Of a stretch of 64,000 nt of DNA, positions 10,675-20,018 are shown piece by piece. A model generated the notes under the pieces. That model had not been told where the DNA came from and ran no database searches. It saw nothing but the letters and a program-made list of their open reading frames with translations. The DNA comes from an uncultured Erythrobacter sp. (lineage in GTDB: Bacteria; Pseudomonadota; Alphaproteobacteria; Sphingomonadales; Sphingomonadaceae), in NCBI GenBank assembly GCA_947501005.1, contig CANMTU010000001.1, forward strand, positions 2,845,407 to 2,909,406. The letters run 5' to 3'. Position 1 is the stretch's first letter. Every line of letters starts with the position of its first letter. Made by a program: the position numbers and the translations under genes.

Positions 10675-11013
10675 TCAATCACCCTCGCCCGGTTCCGCGG
10701 TGAAGTATTTCTCGTACTTGTCGTCCTCGCCCTTGTGCGCGTCGGCATCTTCGGGCGGATCCTTCTTCTGCGTGATGTTGGGCCATTCGGCGGACAGTTT
10801 GGTGTTCAGCTCCAGCCACTTTTCGAGATTGTCTTCGGTGTCGGGCAGGATCGCCTCGGCCGGGCATTCCGGCTCGCACACGCCGCAATCGATGCATTCG
10901 GACGGATTGATGACGAGCATGTTCTCGCCCTCGTAGAAACAATCCACCGGGCAGACTTCCACGCAATCGGTATATTTGCATTTGATGCATGCATCGGTGA
11001 CGACATAGGTCAT
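10675..11013 (-). CDS. fdxA: Ferredoxin FdxA (7Fe, 3Fe-4S/4Fe-4S)
   Basis: The 112-residue ferredoxin has cysteines at 9, 12, 17 and 21 ([17 protein letters not shown]) and a second cluster motif [11 protein letters not shown], then the usual FdxA C-terminal tail ending in acidic residues. The T-D-C arrangement in the first motif fits the 3Fe-4S/4Fe-4S bacterial type. It carries low-potential electrons in the cytoplasm; the partner is unknown. It lies between the S4-domain gene (25 bp upstream) and the BrkB gene (27 bp downstream) in the same direction, possibly one transcript. Confidence 0.94.
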   Translation of the reverse strand: MTYVVTDACIKCKYTDCVEVCPVDCFYEGENMLVINPSECIDCGVCEPECPAEAILPDTEDNLEKWLELNTKLSAEWPNITQKKDPPEDADAHKGEDDKYEKYFTAEPGEGD

Positions 11014-11038
11014 GGGTCGATCCTGGGGTAACTGGGTG

Positions 11039-11317
11039 TCAGGGCGCTGCTATGGCGGATTGCCCCTCCGGGTCAAGGTCGCGATAGCAGGCCTGCGCAT
11101 CGCGCGGGGCGCCGCGGCGTTCCGGCATCTCCACCACCTCGACCAGCCGCACCGCCTTGCCCAGCGGCAGGGTCAACACATCGCCGATGCGGATCTCGCG
11201 GCTGGCGCGGATCACCCGTTCGCCGTTGAGACGGATATGGCCCTTCTCGATCAGCTTCTGCGCCGCGCCGCGCGTCCGGGTGAAGCGCAGGCAGCACAGC
11301 AGCCGGTCGATCCGCAT
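11039..11317 (-). CDS. S4 RNA-binding domain protein (Hsp15-like)
   Basis: The 92-residue protein is almost entirely one S4 domain: [19 protein letters not shown], then [11 protein letters not shown]. This is the short heat-shock Hsp15 (HslR) class, which in E. coli rescues stalled 50S subunits carrying nascent chains. The basic C-terminal tail typical of E. coli Hsp15 is short here. Its start is one base from the stop of the upstream SUV3-like helicase gene, so the two RNA-related genes are very likely co-transcribed. Confidence 0.85.
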   Translation of the reverse strand: MRIDRLLCCLRFTRTRGAAQKLIEKGHIRLNGERVIRASREIRIGDVLTLPLGKAVRLVEVVEMPERRGAPRDAQACYRDLDPEGQSAIAAP

Positions 11318-11318
11318 G

Positions 11319-13826
11319 TCAGCCTTGCTTCATCAGGTCGGCAAGCCCGGCAAACGCGCTGCCCTCGCGCGGGCGGGCGGGCGCCTCGCGGCGTTGCGGC
11401 TGGCGGCGCGCGGGGCGCCACTGCCAGCGGTCGGGCCGGGGCGGGCCGAATGCCCCTTCGGCAAGGGGCCGCGCCCGGTCGACCTGGAACCCGGCTGCGG
11501 CGAGCAGTCGTACCGCATTACCCTCCTCCAGCCCGATCGAAACGGGAAGGGACAGATCGAGCGTGAACTTGCGTCGCTCGCCCGCTCTGCTGCGCGCCTC
11601 GTGCGCGGCCTTGATGATCTTTTCGGCAAGATCGATGCGGATCGCCTGGCTGCCCGCAGGGCGGTAGCCCGAAGGAAGCGCCTTCGCCCCCGCGATCACC
11701 GGCAGCATCGCCTCGTTCAGCGGCCGCCGGTCGATGCCGAGCGCGCGCAGCAACTGGCGCGGGCCGGGTTTGAGCAGCGGCAGGGCGTAGATGTCGAGCG
11801 CGCCGAAGGTCACGCCGATCTTGCGCAGGAAGGGGCGCATGTCCTTGGGCAGGTGCTCCAGCCCCGCCTCCTCGCGGGTGACGTAGCCATGCCCCTGCGT
11901 GAGGTTGAGCAACAGCGCGCGGGCCTGCGACCCGGCATCGGGATTGCGCGCGGCGATATGCATCTTGCGCAGCGGCTCGAGCGGTTCGAGTTTCTTCTCG
12001 AGCCATGCATCGAGCGCGGCCAGAAGTGTCTCGCGCGACTTTTCCGGCAGTTGGCCCAGTTCCCGCGCCGCGATCAGATCGGGTTTGACCTGCCCGTCAC
12101 GTTGTTCGAGCGTCGCCAGCACATGTCCGTTCCATCGGATCGCACCCTTGGCGAGTTCGAGTTCGGCCAGATCGCTCGCCGCCAGCGCCTCGGCCTTCTC
12201 GCCCAGGATACGCGGCAGGGCCTTTTCCGCCGCGGCGATCAGCAGCTTGCGGTCGGCATGGTTGGCGGCATGATCGACCACGAAGCGGAACCCCTCGACA
12301 TGGCCGAGTTGCTCCCCTTCGACCGTGACGATGCCTTCATCGTCCAGCTCGATCGGCAACATGCCGGCATCCTCTCCAACGGATTTCATCAGGATCGCGG
12401 TCCTCCGGTTGACGAATCTCTCGGTCAGCCGCGCATGCAGCGCGTCCGACAATTTGGCTTCCACGGCCCGGGCGCGCGCAGCCATCTCGTCGCGCGCCAG
12501 AACCCAGTCGGGCCGCTGGCAGATATAGGCCCAGCTGCGAATCGCGGCGATGCGGCCCTGCAAGGTATCGATGTCGCCGCTCATATTGTCGAGTTCCGAG
12601 ATGCGCGCGGCGACATAGTCCGCCCCGAGATAGCCGCCGCGCAAATCCTGCCACAGCCGCGCGACGAAGCGGGCGTGGACGTCCGGCCCGCGCGCGCGGA
12701 AATCGGGCAGCGAGCAGGCTTCCCAGAACCGGCGGACCGATCCGGCGCCGCGCACGTCGTCGGCCACCGGGTCTTCCGCAAGCCGCTTCAGCGTGGCGAG
12801 GTCGATCGCCTCGGGCGCAAGGCGCAACACGGGGTCCTGCGGCGGGCGTTCGAGATCGGCGATGAGCGTGGCGATACTGTCGAAGCGCGGTTCGGGTTCG
12901 CGCCAGTAGAGATGGGTGAGCGGGGCGAAGCGATGTTCCTCGATCCCATACACCTCGTCGTCGGTGAATTCGGGCGGCGCGCCGGTCTGCTTGCCGGTGC
13001 CGGCGAGCGTGCCGAACGTGCCGTCACGCTGGTGCCGCCCCGCGCGGCCGGCGATCTGCGCCATTTCCGCGGGCATTAGCCTCCGCATGCGAACGCCGTC
13101 GAACTTCGACAGACCGGCGAAGGCGACATGGTTGACGTCGAGATTGAGGCCCATGCCGATCGCGTCGGTGGCGACGATGTAGTCGACCTCGCCATTTTGG
13201 AACAGTTCGACCTGGCGATTGCGCGTTTCGGGTGACAACGCGCCCATCACCACCGCCGCCCCGCCGCGAAACCGGCGCAGCATTTCCGCCACCGCATAGA
13301 CCGCCTCGGAACTGAAGGCGACGATGGCACTGCGCGGAGGCAGGCGCGACAGTTTGCGTGGCCCGATATGAGTTAGGGTGGAAAAGCGCGGCCGCTCCGA
13401 AATCTCGGCACCCGGCACCAGCGCCTTGACCAGCGGTTCGAGGGTCGCCGCGCCGAGCAGCATCGTCTCGTCCCGCCCGCGCGCATTCAGCAGCCGGTCG
13501 GTAAAGACGTGCCCTCGCTCACGGTCGGCGGAAAGCTGCGCCTCGTCGAGTGCGACGAAGGCCCGCCCGCCGCCATTGCGCGGCATCGCCTCGACCGTGC
13601 AGCACAGATAGCGTGCGTCGGACGGTTCGATTCGCTGTTCGCCGGTGATGAGGGCGACGTTCTTCTCGCCCTTGATGGCGCAGACCCGGTCGTACACCTC
13701 GCGGGCCAGTAGGCGCAGGGGGAAGCCGATCGCACCGCTGGTGTGGCCGCACATCCGCTCGATCGCGAGATGGGTCTTGCCGGTATTGGTCGGCCCGAGG
13801 ACCGCCTTGATCGTCCCGTCTGTCAC
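11319..13826 (-). CDS. SUV3-like ATP-dependent RNA helicase
   Basis: The product (about 835 residues) has the SUV3/DExH helicase core: Walker A LGPTNTGKTH, GFPLRLLAREVYDRV, the ALDEAQ box II, YIVATDAIGMGLNLD, and QIAGRAGRHQRDGTFG motif VI. An SUV3 C-terminal region and a lineage-specific basic tail ending near residue 835 follow. Alphaproteobacterial homologues are relatives of the mitochondrial degradosome helicase. I choose GTG 13826 (VTDGTIKAVLG) because the next 130 bp upstream look intergenic and AT-rich; ATG 13958 would add 44 unconserved residues. It is followed one base later by the S4-domain gene and diverges from the M23 gene. Confidence 0.9.
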   Translation of the reverse strand: MTDGTIKAVLGPTNTGKTHLAIERMCGHTSGAIGFPLRLLAREVYDRVCAIKGEKNVALITGEQRIEPSDARYLCCTVEAMPRNGGGRAFVALDEAQLSADRERGHVFTDRLLNARGRDETMLLGAATLEPLVKALVPGAEISERPRFSTLTHIGPRKLSRLPPRSAIVAFSSEAVYAVAEMLRRFRGGAAVVMGALSPETRNRQVELFQNGEVDYIVATDAIGMGLNLDVNHVAFAGLSKFDGVRMRRLMPAEMAQIAGRAGRHQRDGTFGTLAGTGKQTGAPPEFTDDEVYGIEEHRFAPLTHLYWREPEPRFDSIATLIADLERPPQDPVLRLAPEAIDLATLKRLAEDPVADDVRGAGSVRRFWEACSLPDFRARGPDVHARFVARLWQDLRGGYLGADYVAARISELDNMSGDIDTLQGRIAAIRSWAYICQRPDWVLARDEMAARARAVEAKLSDALHARLTERFVNRRTAILMKSVGEDAGMLPIELDDEGIVTVEGEQLGHVEGFRFVVDHAANHADRKLLIAAAEKALPRILGEKAEALAASDLAELELAKGAIRWNGHVLATLEQRDGQVKPDLIAARELGQLPEKSRETLLAALDAWLEKKLEPLEPLRKMHIAARNPDAGSQARALLLNLTQGHGYVTREEAGLEHLPKDMRPFLRKIGVTFGALDIYALPLLKPGPRQLLRALGIDRRPLNEAMLPVIAGAKALPSGYRPAGSQAIRIDLAEKIIKAAHEARSRAGERRKFTLDLSLPVSIGLEEGNAVRLLAAAGFQVDRARPLAEGAFGPPRPDRWQWRPARRQPQRREAPARPREGSAFAGLADLMKQG

Positions 13827-13917
13827 CCGCCATAGGTGGCAGCGCGGGGCAGCCTTCGCAACCGCTCGTCCGCCGGTTCCCTCCGTTTGTCGCTGAATCG
13901 CGGCGAATGGGCGCAAA

Positions 13918-13932
13918 TTAATCGCAAGTTTA
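13918..13932. promoter_or_regulatory. Candidate CtrA-type box
   Basis: TTAA-N7-TTTA differs by one base from the CtrA consensus TTAA-N7-TTAA. It sits in the divergent region between the SUV3-like helicase (start 13826) and the M23 endopeptidase (start 14033), about 100 bp from each. Only the match is seen; binding is inferred. Confidence 0.35.
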
Positions 13933-14032
13933 CCGCGATTACGCACAACCGCGTGCATCGAACGGCCTCTTAGGGGGTCAGCGGCGCGCGCATTTGGACG
14001 TCAGGCGCGCAGCATTGCATGGAGGGACGCGC

Positions 14033-15643
14033 TTGTACCGCGCAGTCGAGGACGAGGTCTTGCAGATGGGGAGCGCACCGGATGGATCGCCGGTTCGCCG
14101 CTCTCCCGCGCATGCGGGTGCGGCGCCTGGGCCCGCCGCTGCTGCGGCCGGGCCTAAGAAGCAGAGCGCGCCGCGTGCCGGCCTGATCGGCAGACTGGGC
14201 GCGATCGATCTTGCGCCGGACCTTGCGAACGACATCGGTAGCCGCCGCTGGTTTCGCGGGCTCGGCACTTTCGTCGCGCTGACGGCGGGGGCGCTGGCCT
14301 TCTGGCCCAACTTTGCCCCGCTCGAAGCCGCGCCGATCATGCGCACCGACGCGGACGTGCGCGGTGAATATCGCAGTCAGGCGATCGCGCCGCTGGCTTT
14401 GGGTGGGGACACCGGCCGGCGGATGGGGCCGACCGAACTGGTCCGCCCGCTGGCCGCAGCGCCCGAACGCCCGCGCGTCGAGATGCTGGCGACGCTCGGC
14501 CGGGGCGATGCGTTCGACCGGATGCTGCTGCGCACGGGAATGGGCCAGGCCGATGCCGAGCGCGTCGCGATGTTGGTCGGCAATGCGATTCCGCTGTCGG
14601 AAATCGAACCGGGGACCAAGATCGACTTGGTGCTCGGCCGACGGCCCACCGCCGAGGCGCCGCGCCCGCTGGAGGAACTGATCTTCCGCGCCCGCTTCGA
14701 TCTGGAACTCGCGGTCTCCCGCCTCGACCCCGGGGCGCCGCTCACTCTCAGCCGCCGCCCGATCCGGGTGGACGAAACGCCGCTGCGCATTCGCGGCACG
14801 GTGGGCGACAGCCTCTACCGTTCGGCCCGGGCCGCCGGTGCGCCGGCGAGCGCGGTGCAGGCCTATATCAAGGCGTTGTCGGCCCAGGTGAATCTCGACC
14901 GCGAGGTCAGCGCGAGCGATACGTTCGACATGATCGTCGCTCACCGCCGCGCCGCCACGGGCGAGCGGCAGGCGGGCCAATTGCTCTATGCCGGGATCGA
15001 TCGCGGCAGCGTGCCCCGGGTCCAGCTGATGCGCTGGGGCAGGGAAGGCAAGTTCTTCGAGGCCTCGGGCGTGGGCGAACAGCGCGACGGGCTGATGGTG
15101 CCGGTCAACGGCCCGGTCGGCTCGCGCTTCGGCATGCGCCGCCATCCGATCCTGGGTTATACGCGGATGCATGCCGGGCTCGACTACCGCGCCCGCTACG
15201 GCACGCAGATCGTGGCCGTCACCGACGGGCACGTGACCGGGGCCGGGCGGATGGGCGGCTGCGGCAACGCGGTGCGGATCCGCCACGGCGGCGGGCTCGA
15301 CACGCGCTATTGCCACATGAGCAAGATGGCGGTGAGCCGGGGCCAGAGCGTCCGGCGCGGGCAGGTCATCGGCTATGTCGGCTCGACCGGGCTGTCGACC
15401 GGACCGCATCTGCATTACGAAATGTATCGCGGCGGCCGTGCGGTCGATCCGGCATCGGTCCGCTACGTCACCCGCGCGCAGTTGAGCGGGGCGGAACTGC
15501 AACGCTTCCGCGAATCGCTGGCGCGCATGCGCACGGTCGAAGCCGGCGCCGCCCTCGTCGATCTCGAACAGACCGAGGCGGAACGCGCCGAGGTCCTGCC
15601 CATGCGCGAGATCGACAAACTCGACCGCAAGCATCAGGACTGA
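14033..15643 (+). CDS. M23 (LytM) peptidoglycan endopeptidase, catalytically complete
   Basis: The 536-residue protein has an N-terminal cytoplasmic stretch, one membrane segment (about residues 73-90, GLGTFVALTAGALAFW), a LysM/OapA-like module (RGTVGDSLYRSARAAG) and a C-terminal M23 domain. The zinc ligands are intact: H in MHAGLDYR and the GPHLHYE motif. It would cut peptide cross-links of murein from the inner-membrane side. I start at TTG 14033 because a strong GGAGGG site lies at 14021-14026 with 6 bases spacing; the TTG at 13994 lacks one. A CtrA-like box lies upstream. Two other LytM proteins are in the window. Confidence 0.88.
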   Translation: MYRAVEDEVLQMGSAPDGSPVRRSPAHAGAAPGPAAAAAGPKKQSAPRAGLIGRLGAIDLAPDLANDIGSRRWFRGLGTFVALTAGALAFWPNFAPLEAAPIMRTDADVRGEYRSQAIAPLALGGDTGRRMGPTELVRPLAAAPERPRVEMLATLGRGDAFDRMLLRTGMGQADAERVAMLVGNAIPLSEIEPGTKIDLVLGRRPTAEAPRPLEELIFRARFDLELAVSRLDPGAPLTLSRRPIRVDETPLRIRGTVGDSLYRSARAAGAPASAVQAYIKALSAQVNLDREVSASDTFDMIVAHRRAATGERQAGQLLYAGIDRGSVPRVQLMRWGREGKFFEASGVGEQRDGLMVPVNGPVGSRFGMRRHPILGYTRMHAGLDYRARYGTQIVAVTDGHVTGAGRMGGCGNAVRIRHGGGLDTRYCHMSKMAVSRGQSVRRGQVIGYVGSTGLSTGPHLHYEMYRGGRAVDPASVRYVTRAQLSGAELQRFRESLARMRTVEAGAALVDLEQTEAERAEVLPMREIDKLDRKHQD

Positions 15644-15714
15644 CGCTCGGCTGTTCCAGCCGGTTGCATCAGCCCCCGTTGCACCGGGCCGTACTTTGCG
15701 GCACCGGAAGGGCG

Positions 15715-16713
15715 ATGACCTACGCCAGCTATCCCGCCACCCGCCTCCGCCGCAGCCGCGCGCAGGAATGGAGCCGCCGCATGCACCGCGAGACGGTGCT
15801 CACCCCGGCGGACCTGATCTGGCCGCTCTTCGTGATCGAGGGGCAGGGCGCGCGGGAGGATATCGCCACCCTGCCCGGGGTCGCGCGCTGGTCGATCGAC
15901 GGCATCGTCGCCCGCGCAAAGGAAGCCGTAAAACTCGGCATTCCCTGTGTCGCGCTGTTCCCCAACACCCCGCCCGGCAGGCGCAGCGACGATGGGGCCG
16001 AGGCCTACAATCCCGATAATCTCATGTGCCGCGCGATCAGGGCGATCCGCGATGCCTGCGGCAGCGACATCGGCATCCTCACCGATGTCGCGCTCGACCC
16101 CTATACCAGCCACGGGCAGGACGGGCTGGTTGATGCGCGCGGCTACGTCGCCAATGACGAGACCGTCGCGGTGCTGGTCGATCAGGCGATCAGCCAGGCC
16201 GAGGCGGGCGCGGACATCGTCGCCCCGTCCGACATGATGGACGGGCGGGTGCGCGCGATCCGCATGGCGCTGGAAATGGGTGGGCACCACAATGTCCAGA
16301 TCATGAGCTATGCCGCGAAATACGCATCCGCCTTCTACGGCCCGTTCCGCGATGCGGTCGGTTCGGGCGGGCTGCTGAAGGGCGACAAGAAGAGCTACCA
16401 GATGGACCCCGCCAATGGCGACGAGGCGCTGCGCGAGATCGCGCTCGACATCGCGGAAGGGGCGGACAGCATCATGATCAAACCCGGCCTCGCCTATCTC
16501 GACGTCATCTGGCGCGCGCGGCAGCAGTTCAGCGTGCCGGTGTTCGCCTATCAGGTGAGCGGCGAATACGCGATGATCGAGGCGGGGGTGGCCGCCGGCA
16601 TCGGTTCGCGCGAGGCGTTGCTGATGGAAAAGCTGATCGCGTTCAAGCGCGCTGGATGCAGCGGCATTCTCACCTATCACGCGCCGGATGCAGCGCGGTT
16701 CCTCGGCGCATGA
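15715..16713 (+). CDS. hemB: Delta-aminolevulinic acid dehydratase (porphobilinogen synthase)
   Basis: The 332-residue enzyme condenses two 5-aminolevulinate molecules to porphobilinogen in tetrapyrrole synthesis. The Schiff-base lysines are K202 (AAKYASAFYGP) and K256 (MIKPG). The metal site reads DVALDPYTSHGQDG, the aspartate-rich type without the three zinc cysteines, as in other alphaproteobacterial enzymes that use Mg instead of active-site Zn. The start at 15715 has GGAAGG upstream. Its stop overlaps the start of the acetyltransferase gene by 4 bp, beginning a four-gene overlapping cluster. Confidence 0.96.
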   Translation: MTYASYPATRLRRSRAQEWSRRMHRETVLTPADLIWPLFVIEGQGAREDIATLPGVARWSIDGIVARAKEAVKLGIPCVALFPNTPPGRRSDDGAEAYNPDNLMCRAIRAIRDACGSDIGILTDVALDPYTSHGQDGLVDARGYVANDETVAVLVDQAISQAEAGADIVAPSDMMDGRVRAIRMALEMGGHHNVQIMSYAAKYASAFYGPFRDAVGSGGLLKGDKKSYQMDPANGDEALREIALDIAEGADSIMIKPGLAYLDVIWRARQQFSVPVFAYQVSGEYAMIEAGVAAGIGSREALLMEKLIAFKRAGCSGILTYHAPDAARFLGA

Positions 16714-17273
16714 GTTCGGGGGCCGGATTCCGCCGCGAGACCGAGCGGCTGATCCTGCGCGACTGGCGCGCGGACGACTGGGACGAATTCTTCCGCGTCA
16801 CCAACACCCCCGCCGTGATGCAGTGGCTGGGCGGGGTTCTCGACGTTGAAGGACGCGCCGCGCAGCGCGCTCGGGTCGAGGCCTGCCAGGCGGCGAACGG
16901 GTTCTGTTTCTGGGCGGTCGAGCGCAAGGCAGACGGTGCGCTGCTCGGTTTTTGCGGCCTCAAGCGTGCCGATGCGCCGGGATCGAGCGTCACCGGCGAG
17001 ATGGAAGTCGGCTGGCGCTTTCGCGAGGATAGCTGGGGCGAAGGATACGCCAAGGAAGCGGCCATCGCGGCGATCGACGCCGGGTTCGAGGATTTCGGCG
17101 CCGACCGGATCGTCGCCCTGACGGTAGAAGGCAATGGGCCGAGCTGGGGCCTGATGAAGCGCCTCGGCATGACCCGGCGCGAAGACCTCGATTACGGCGA
17201 TACCCGCTACGACCCGCCGTGGCGCGATGCGATCGTCTATGCCATCGCGCGCGCGGATTGGCGCGGTGCCTGA
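16710..17273 (+). CDS. GNAT acetyltransferase, RimJ/RimL type (copy 1)
   Basis: The 187-residue protein is a GNAT fold: RETERLILRDW at the N-terminus, CGLKRADAPG, and the acetyl-CoA-binding segment EDSWGEGYAKEA. This is the RimJ/RimL-like subfamily that acetylates protein N-termini or small amines; the substrate is unknown. I start at ATG 16710, which overlaps the hemB stop by 4 bp (translational coupling), not at an upstream in-frame ATG inside hemB. The next gene is a paralogue with the same motif order. Confidence 0.87.
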   Translation: MSSGAGFRRETERLILRDWRADDWDEFFRVTNTPAVMQWLGGVLDVEGRAAQRARVEACQAANGFCFWAVERKADGALLGFCGLKRADAPGSSVTGEMEVGWRFREDSWGEGYAKEAAIAAIDAGFEDFGADRIVALTVEGNGPSWGLMKRLGMTRREDLDYGDTRYDPPWRDAIVYAIARADWRGA

Positions 17274-17823
17274 CATCGTGCTCGAGACCGAGCGGCTGAT
17301 CCTGCGCACGGCCGAGGACGGCGATGGCGAACGGCTCTACCGCCACCTCAACAGCGCGAAGCTGAAAGAGCATCTCGGCGGGCCGGCGGAGCGCATCGAA
17401 CTGGAACAGCGGGTCGCGAGGATGATCGCGGCGCAGGCACGCGACGGGTTCAGTTTCCTGCTGATGCACGAGAAGGACACCGGCGAAATGGTCGGCCATT
17501 GCGGGTTGAAGCGAGTCGATGCGAAGGGCGCGCCCAATCCCGGCGATATCGAGATCGGCTGGGTCGTCCGCGAGGATCGCTGGCGGCGCGGCTATGCCAG
17601 TGAGGCGGTGAAGGCCGTGCTGCGCTGGGCGTTCGAGGTGCATGACGCGCCGCACGTCGTCGCCCTGACGAGCGAGGCGAACGCGCCCAGCTGGCGGTTC
17701 ATGGAAGCGCTGGGCATGGCGCGGCGCGCCGATCTCGATTTCGACGATCCGGACTATCCGCCGGAAGAGAACCCGACCAAGGTCTATACGATCACGCGCG
17801 AGCAATGGGAGAAACCTGCATGA
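17266..17823 (+). CDS. GNAT acetyltransferase, RimJ/RimL type (copy 2)
   Basis: The 185-residue GNAT protein is a tandem paralogue of the preceding gene; both share ETERLILR, CGLKR-D-A and the E-D-x-W-x-x-GYA-x-EA acetyl-CoA loop. It probably arose by duplication, with divergence in the middle helices. The start is most likely GTG 17266 (PDIVLETERL), overlapping the upstream stop by 8 bp; an ATG at 17227 would add 13 residues without family support. It ends in a 4-bp overlap with the gamma-carbonic anhydrase gene. Confidence 0.85.
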   Translation: MPDIVLETERLILRTAEDGDGERLYRHLNSAKLKEHLGGPAERIELEQRVARMIAAQARDGFSFLLMHEKDTGEMVGHCGLKRVDAKGAPNPGDIEIGWVVREDRWRRGYASEAVKAVLRWAFEVHDAPHVVALTSEANAPSWRFMEALGMARRADLDFDDPDYPPEENPTKVYTITREQWEKPA

Positions 17824-18389
17824 CCGAAACCGCGAACCGCCCCGGTGTGCGCATCGTCGCGATCCACGGCAAGACGCCGCAGATCCACGAAACCGCCTTC
17901 ATCGCGCCGGGCTGCACTATCGTCGGCGACGTGACGATCGGGGCGGGCAGTTCCATCTGGTACAATTGCGTGCTGCGCGCCGATGTCAGCCGCATCGTGA
18001 TCGGCGAACGGACCAATGTGCAGGACGGCAGCGTGCTGCATTGCGACGGCCCGGCGCCCGGCATGCCCGAGGGCTCACCGCTCATCATCGGCGACGACGT
18101 GCTGATCGGCCACATGGCGATGGTGCATGGCTGCACGATCCAGGATCGCGGCTTTGTCGGCCTGGGCGCGATCGCGATGAACCAGGCGGTGATCGCCAGC
18201 GATGCGATGCTCGCCGCCGGCGCCATGCTGACCGAGCGCAAGGTAATGGGCGCGCGCGAGCTGTGGGCCGGCCGCCCGGCGAAGAAGCTGCGCGACCTCG
18301 ACGATGCGGCAATCGCAGGCATGAAGCTCGGCGTCGCGCATTATGCCGAAAATGCGAAGCACCATGCCGAGGCGCTGCGCGAGGCATAG
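17820..18389 (+). CDS. Gamma-carbonic anhydrase family protein (left-handed beta-helix)
   Basis: The 189-residue protein is made of hexapeptide repeats (IVGDVTIGAGSSIWYNCVLRAD, positions about 38-60) with metal-ligand histidines in VLHCDG, GHMAMVHGC. The family includes Cam/YrdA/PaaY-like proteins; some hydrate CO2, others have unknown or thioesterase-linked roles. The start ATG 17820 overlaps the previous stop by 4 bp, closing the hemB-GNAT-GNAT-gammaCA cluster. Downstream, only 21 bp separate it from the convergent DNA ligase gene. Confidence 0.9.
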   Translation: MTETANRPGVRIVAIHGKTPQIHETAFIAPGCTIVGDVTIGAGSSIWYNCVLRADVSRIVIGERTNVQDGSVLHCDGPAPGMPEGSPLIIGDDVLIGHMAMVHGCTIQDRGFVGLGAIAMNQAVIASDAMLAAGAMLTERKVMGARELWAGRPAKKLRDLDDAAIAGMKLGVAHYAENAKHHAEALREA

Positions 18390-18410
18390 TCGCGCCGCGC
18401 GACTTGGCGC

Positions 18411-20015
18411 TCAGTCCTGAATGAGAGCGCGCAGTGCCGCGATTCGGTCCGCTTCGTGCGGCGGCTTGTCCCAGCGGATGCGGTGAATGCGGGGAAAACG
18501 CATGGCGAGGCCGGATTTGTGGCGCTTGCTCTCGTGCACGCTGTCGAACGCGACTTCGAACACCAGACTGCGATCGGTCTCGCGCACCGGGCCGAAGCGG
18601 TTGACGGTGCGCTGGCGAACGTGCCGGTCGAGCTTCTTCAACTCCTCGTCGGTGAAGCCGGAATAGGCCTTGCCCACCGGCAGCAATTCCGCACCCTGAT
18701 CGGGATCGCCGTCCCAGCAGCCGAAGGTGTAGTCGGAATAGAAGCTCGAACGTTTGCCGCTGCCGCGCTGGGCATACATCAGTACGCAATCGACCAGCAG
18801 CGGATCGCGCTTCCACTTGTACCAGTAGCCGACGCGCCGCCCGGCAATATAGGGGCTGTCCTTGCGTTTCAGCATCAAGCCCTCGATCGCCTCGTCCCGG
18901 CTGCCGCCGCGGATCTCGCCGAGATGATCGAAGTCGCGCGCCTCGACGACCTTGCTGAGGTCGAAATGGCTGTCGGGCAGGCGGTCGATCAGCGATTCGA
19001 GCCGCGCGCGCCGCTCGGTCCAGGGCAGCTTGCGCAGGTCCTCGCCTTCGAGGATCAGCACGTCGTAGAGGCGCACGAAGGCCGGCGCTTCGGCGAGCAT
19101 CTTCTTGCTCACGGTCTTGCGCCCGAGCCGTTGTTGCAGCGCGTTGAAGCTTGCGGCCCCGCCTTCCTCGCCGCCCTGATGCACGCCGCGCACCAGCAGT
19201 TCGCCATCGAGCACGGCATTGACCGGCAGCACGTCGAGCAGTTCGGGAAAGGTCGCGGAGATATCGTCGCCCGAGCGCGAGTAGAGCCGCGTCTGCGCAT
19301 CCCCGCCTCCTCCGGCGCGGACGAGTTGCACGCGGATGCCGTCCCATTTCCACTCGGCGGCATAATCTGCGAGATCGACCACCGTTTCGTCGAGCGGGTG
19401 GGCGAGCATGAAGGGGCGGAAGGTCGGCAGGTTCTCGGTATCGGGCGGGTCTTCGCCGTGCGCGGCCCAGGCGAACAGTTCGGGGAAGGGCGGCTGCAGG
19501 CCGTGCCAGTATTCCTCGACATCGTCGATTTCAACGTCGAACGCCTGTGCGAATGCCGTCTTGGCGAGCCGGCTGGAGACGCCGATCCGCATGCCGCCGG
19601 TCGCCAGCTTGAGCAGGGCATAGCGGCCCGAGGGGTCGAGCCGGTCGAGCAGGCGGGGCAAGTCCGCCAGCACGCTCTTGCGGTTCATCGCGCCGAGCAG
19701 TTCGACCGTCTCGGATACGCCGGGCGGAGAGGGGGGATGCTCGGGCGCGGGCCACAGCAGGCTCGCCGTTTCCGCCGTATCGCCCACGAAATCACGGCTT
19801 AGGGTCCACAACACCGGGTCGATCCGGTCTTTCAGCAGGTTGCGGATGGTGGAGCTCTTGACCGCCGGAAAGTCGAGCCCATCGGACAGGGCGGCGAGCG
19901 CCCAGCCGCGATCGGGATCGGGCGTCGCGCGCAGATATTCCGCGATCAGCCGCAGCTTCTCGTTGCGGGAGCGGGTGTAGACCAGCGCATCGATGAGGGC
20001 GGCGAATTCCTCCAC
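18411..20015 (-). CDS. ATP-dependent DNA ligase of the ligase-associated repair cluster
   Basis: The 534-residue protein has an N-terminal helical DNA-binding domain (1-200), an adenylation domain with nucleophile K223 in EWKWDGIRV, and an OB-fold C-terminus (YWYKWKRDPLLVDCVLMYAQ). It matches the family annotated as cisplatin damage response ATP-dependent DNA ligase, a second ligase besides NAD-dependent LigA. It is preceded 3 bp upstream by the ligase-associated exonuclease, the standard partner order. The other usual members (Lhr-like DExH helicase, PdeM phosphoesterase) are not adjacent here. Confidence 0.93.
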   Translation of the reverse strand: MEEFAALIDALVYTRSRNEKLRLIAEYLRATPDPDRGWALAALSDGLDFPAVKSSTIRNLLKDRIDPVLWTLSRDFVGDTAETASLLWPAPEHPPSPPGVSETVELLGAMNRKSVLADLPRLLDRLDPSGRYALLKLATGGMRIGVSSRLAKTAFAQAFDVEIDDVEEYWHGLQPPFPELFAWAAHGEDPPDTENLPTFRPFMLAHPLDETVVDLADYAAEWKWDGIRVQLVRAGGGGDAQTRLYSRSGDDISATFPELLDVLPVNAVLDGELLVRGVHQGGEEGGAASFNALQQRLGRKTVSKKMLAEAPAFVRLYDVLILEGEDLRKLPWTERRARLESLIDRLPDSHFDLSKVVEARDFDHLGEIRGGSRDEAIEGLMLKRKDSPYIAGRRVGYWYKWKRDPLLVDCVLMYAQRGSGKRSSFYSDYTFGCWDGDPDQGAELLPVGKAYSGFTDEELKKLDRHVRQRTVNRFGPVRETDRSLVFEVAFDSVHESKRHKSGLAMRFPRIHRIRWDKPPHEADRIAALRALIQD

Positions 20016-20018
20016 GCC

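Noticed and set aside
18389..18403. 6-bp stem after the gamma-carbonic anhydrase gene
   Set aside because: The stem is short, with no T tract on either strand, and begins at the stop codon; too weak to call a terminator.
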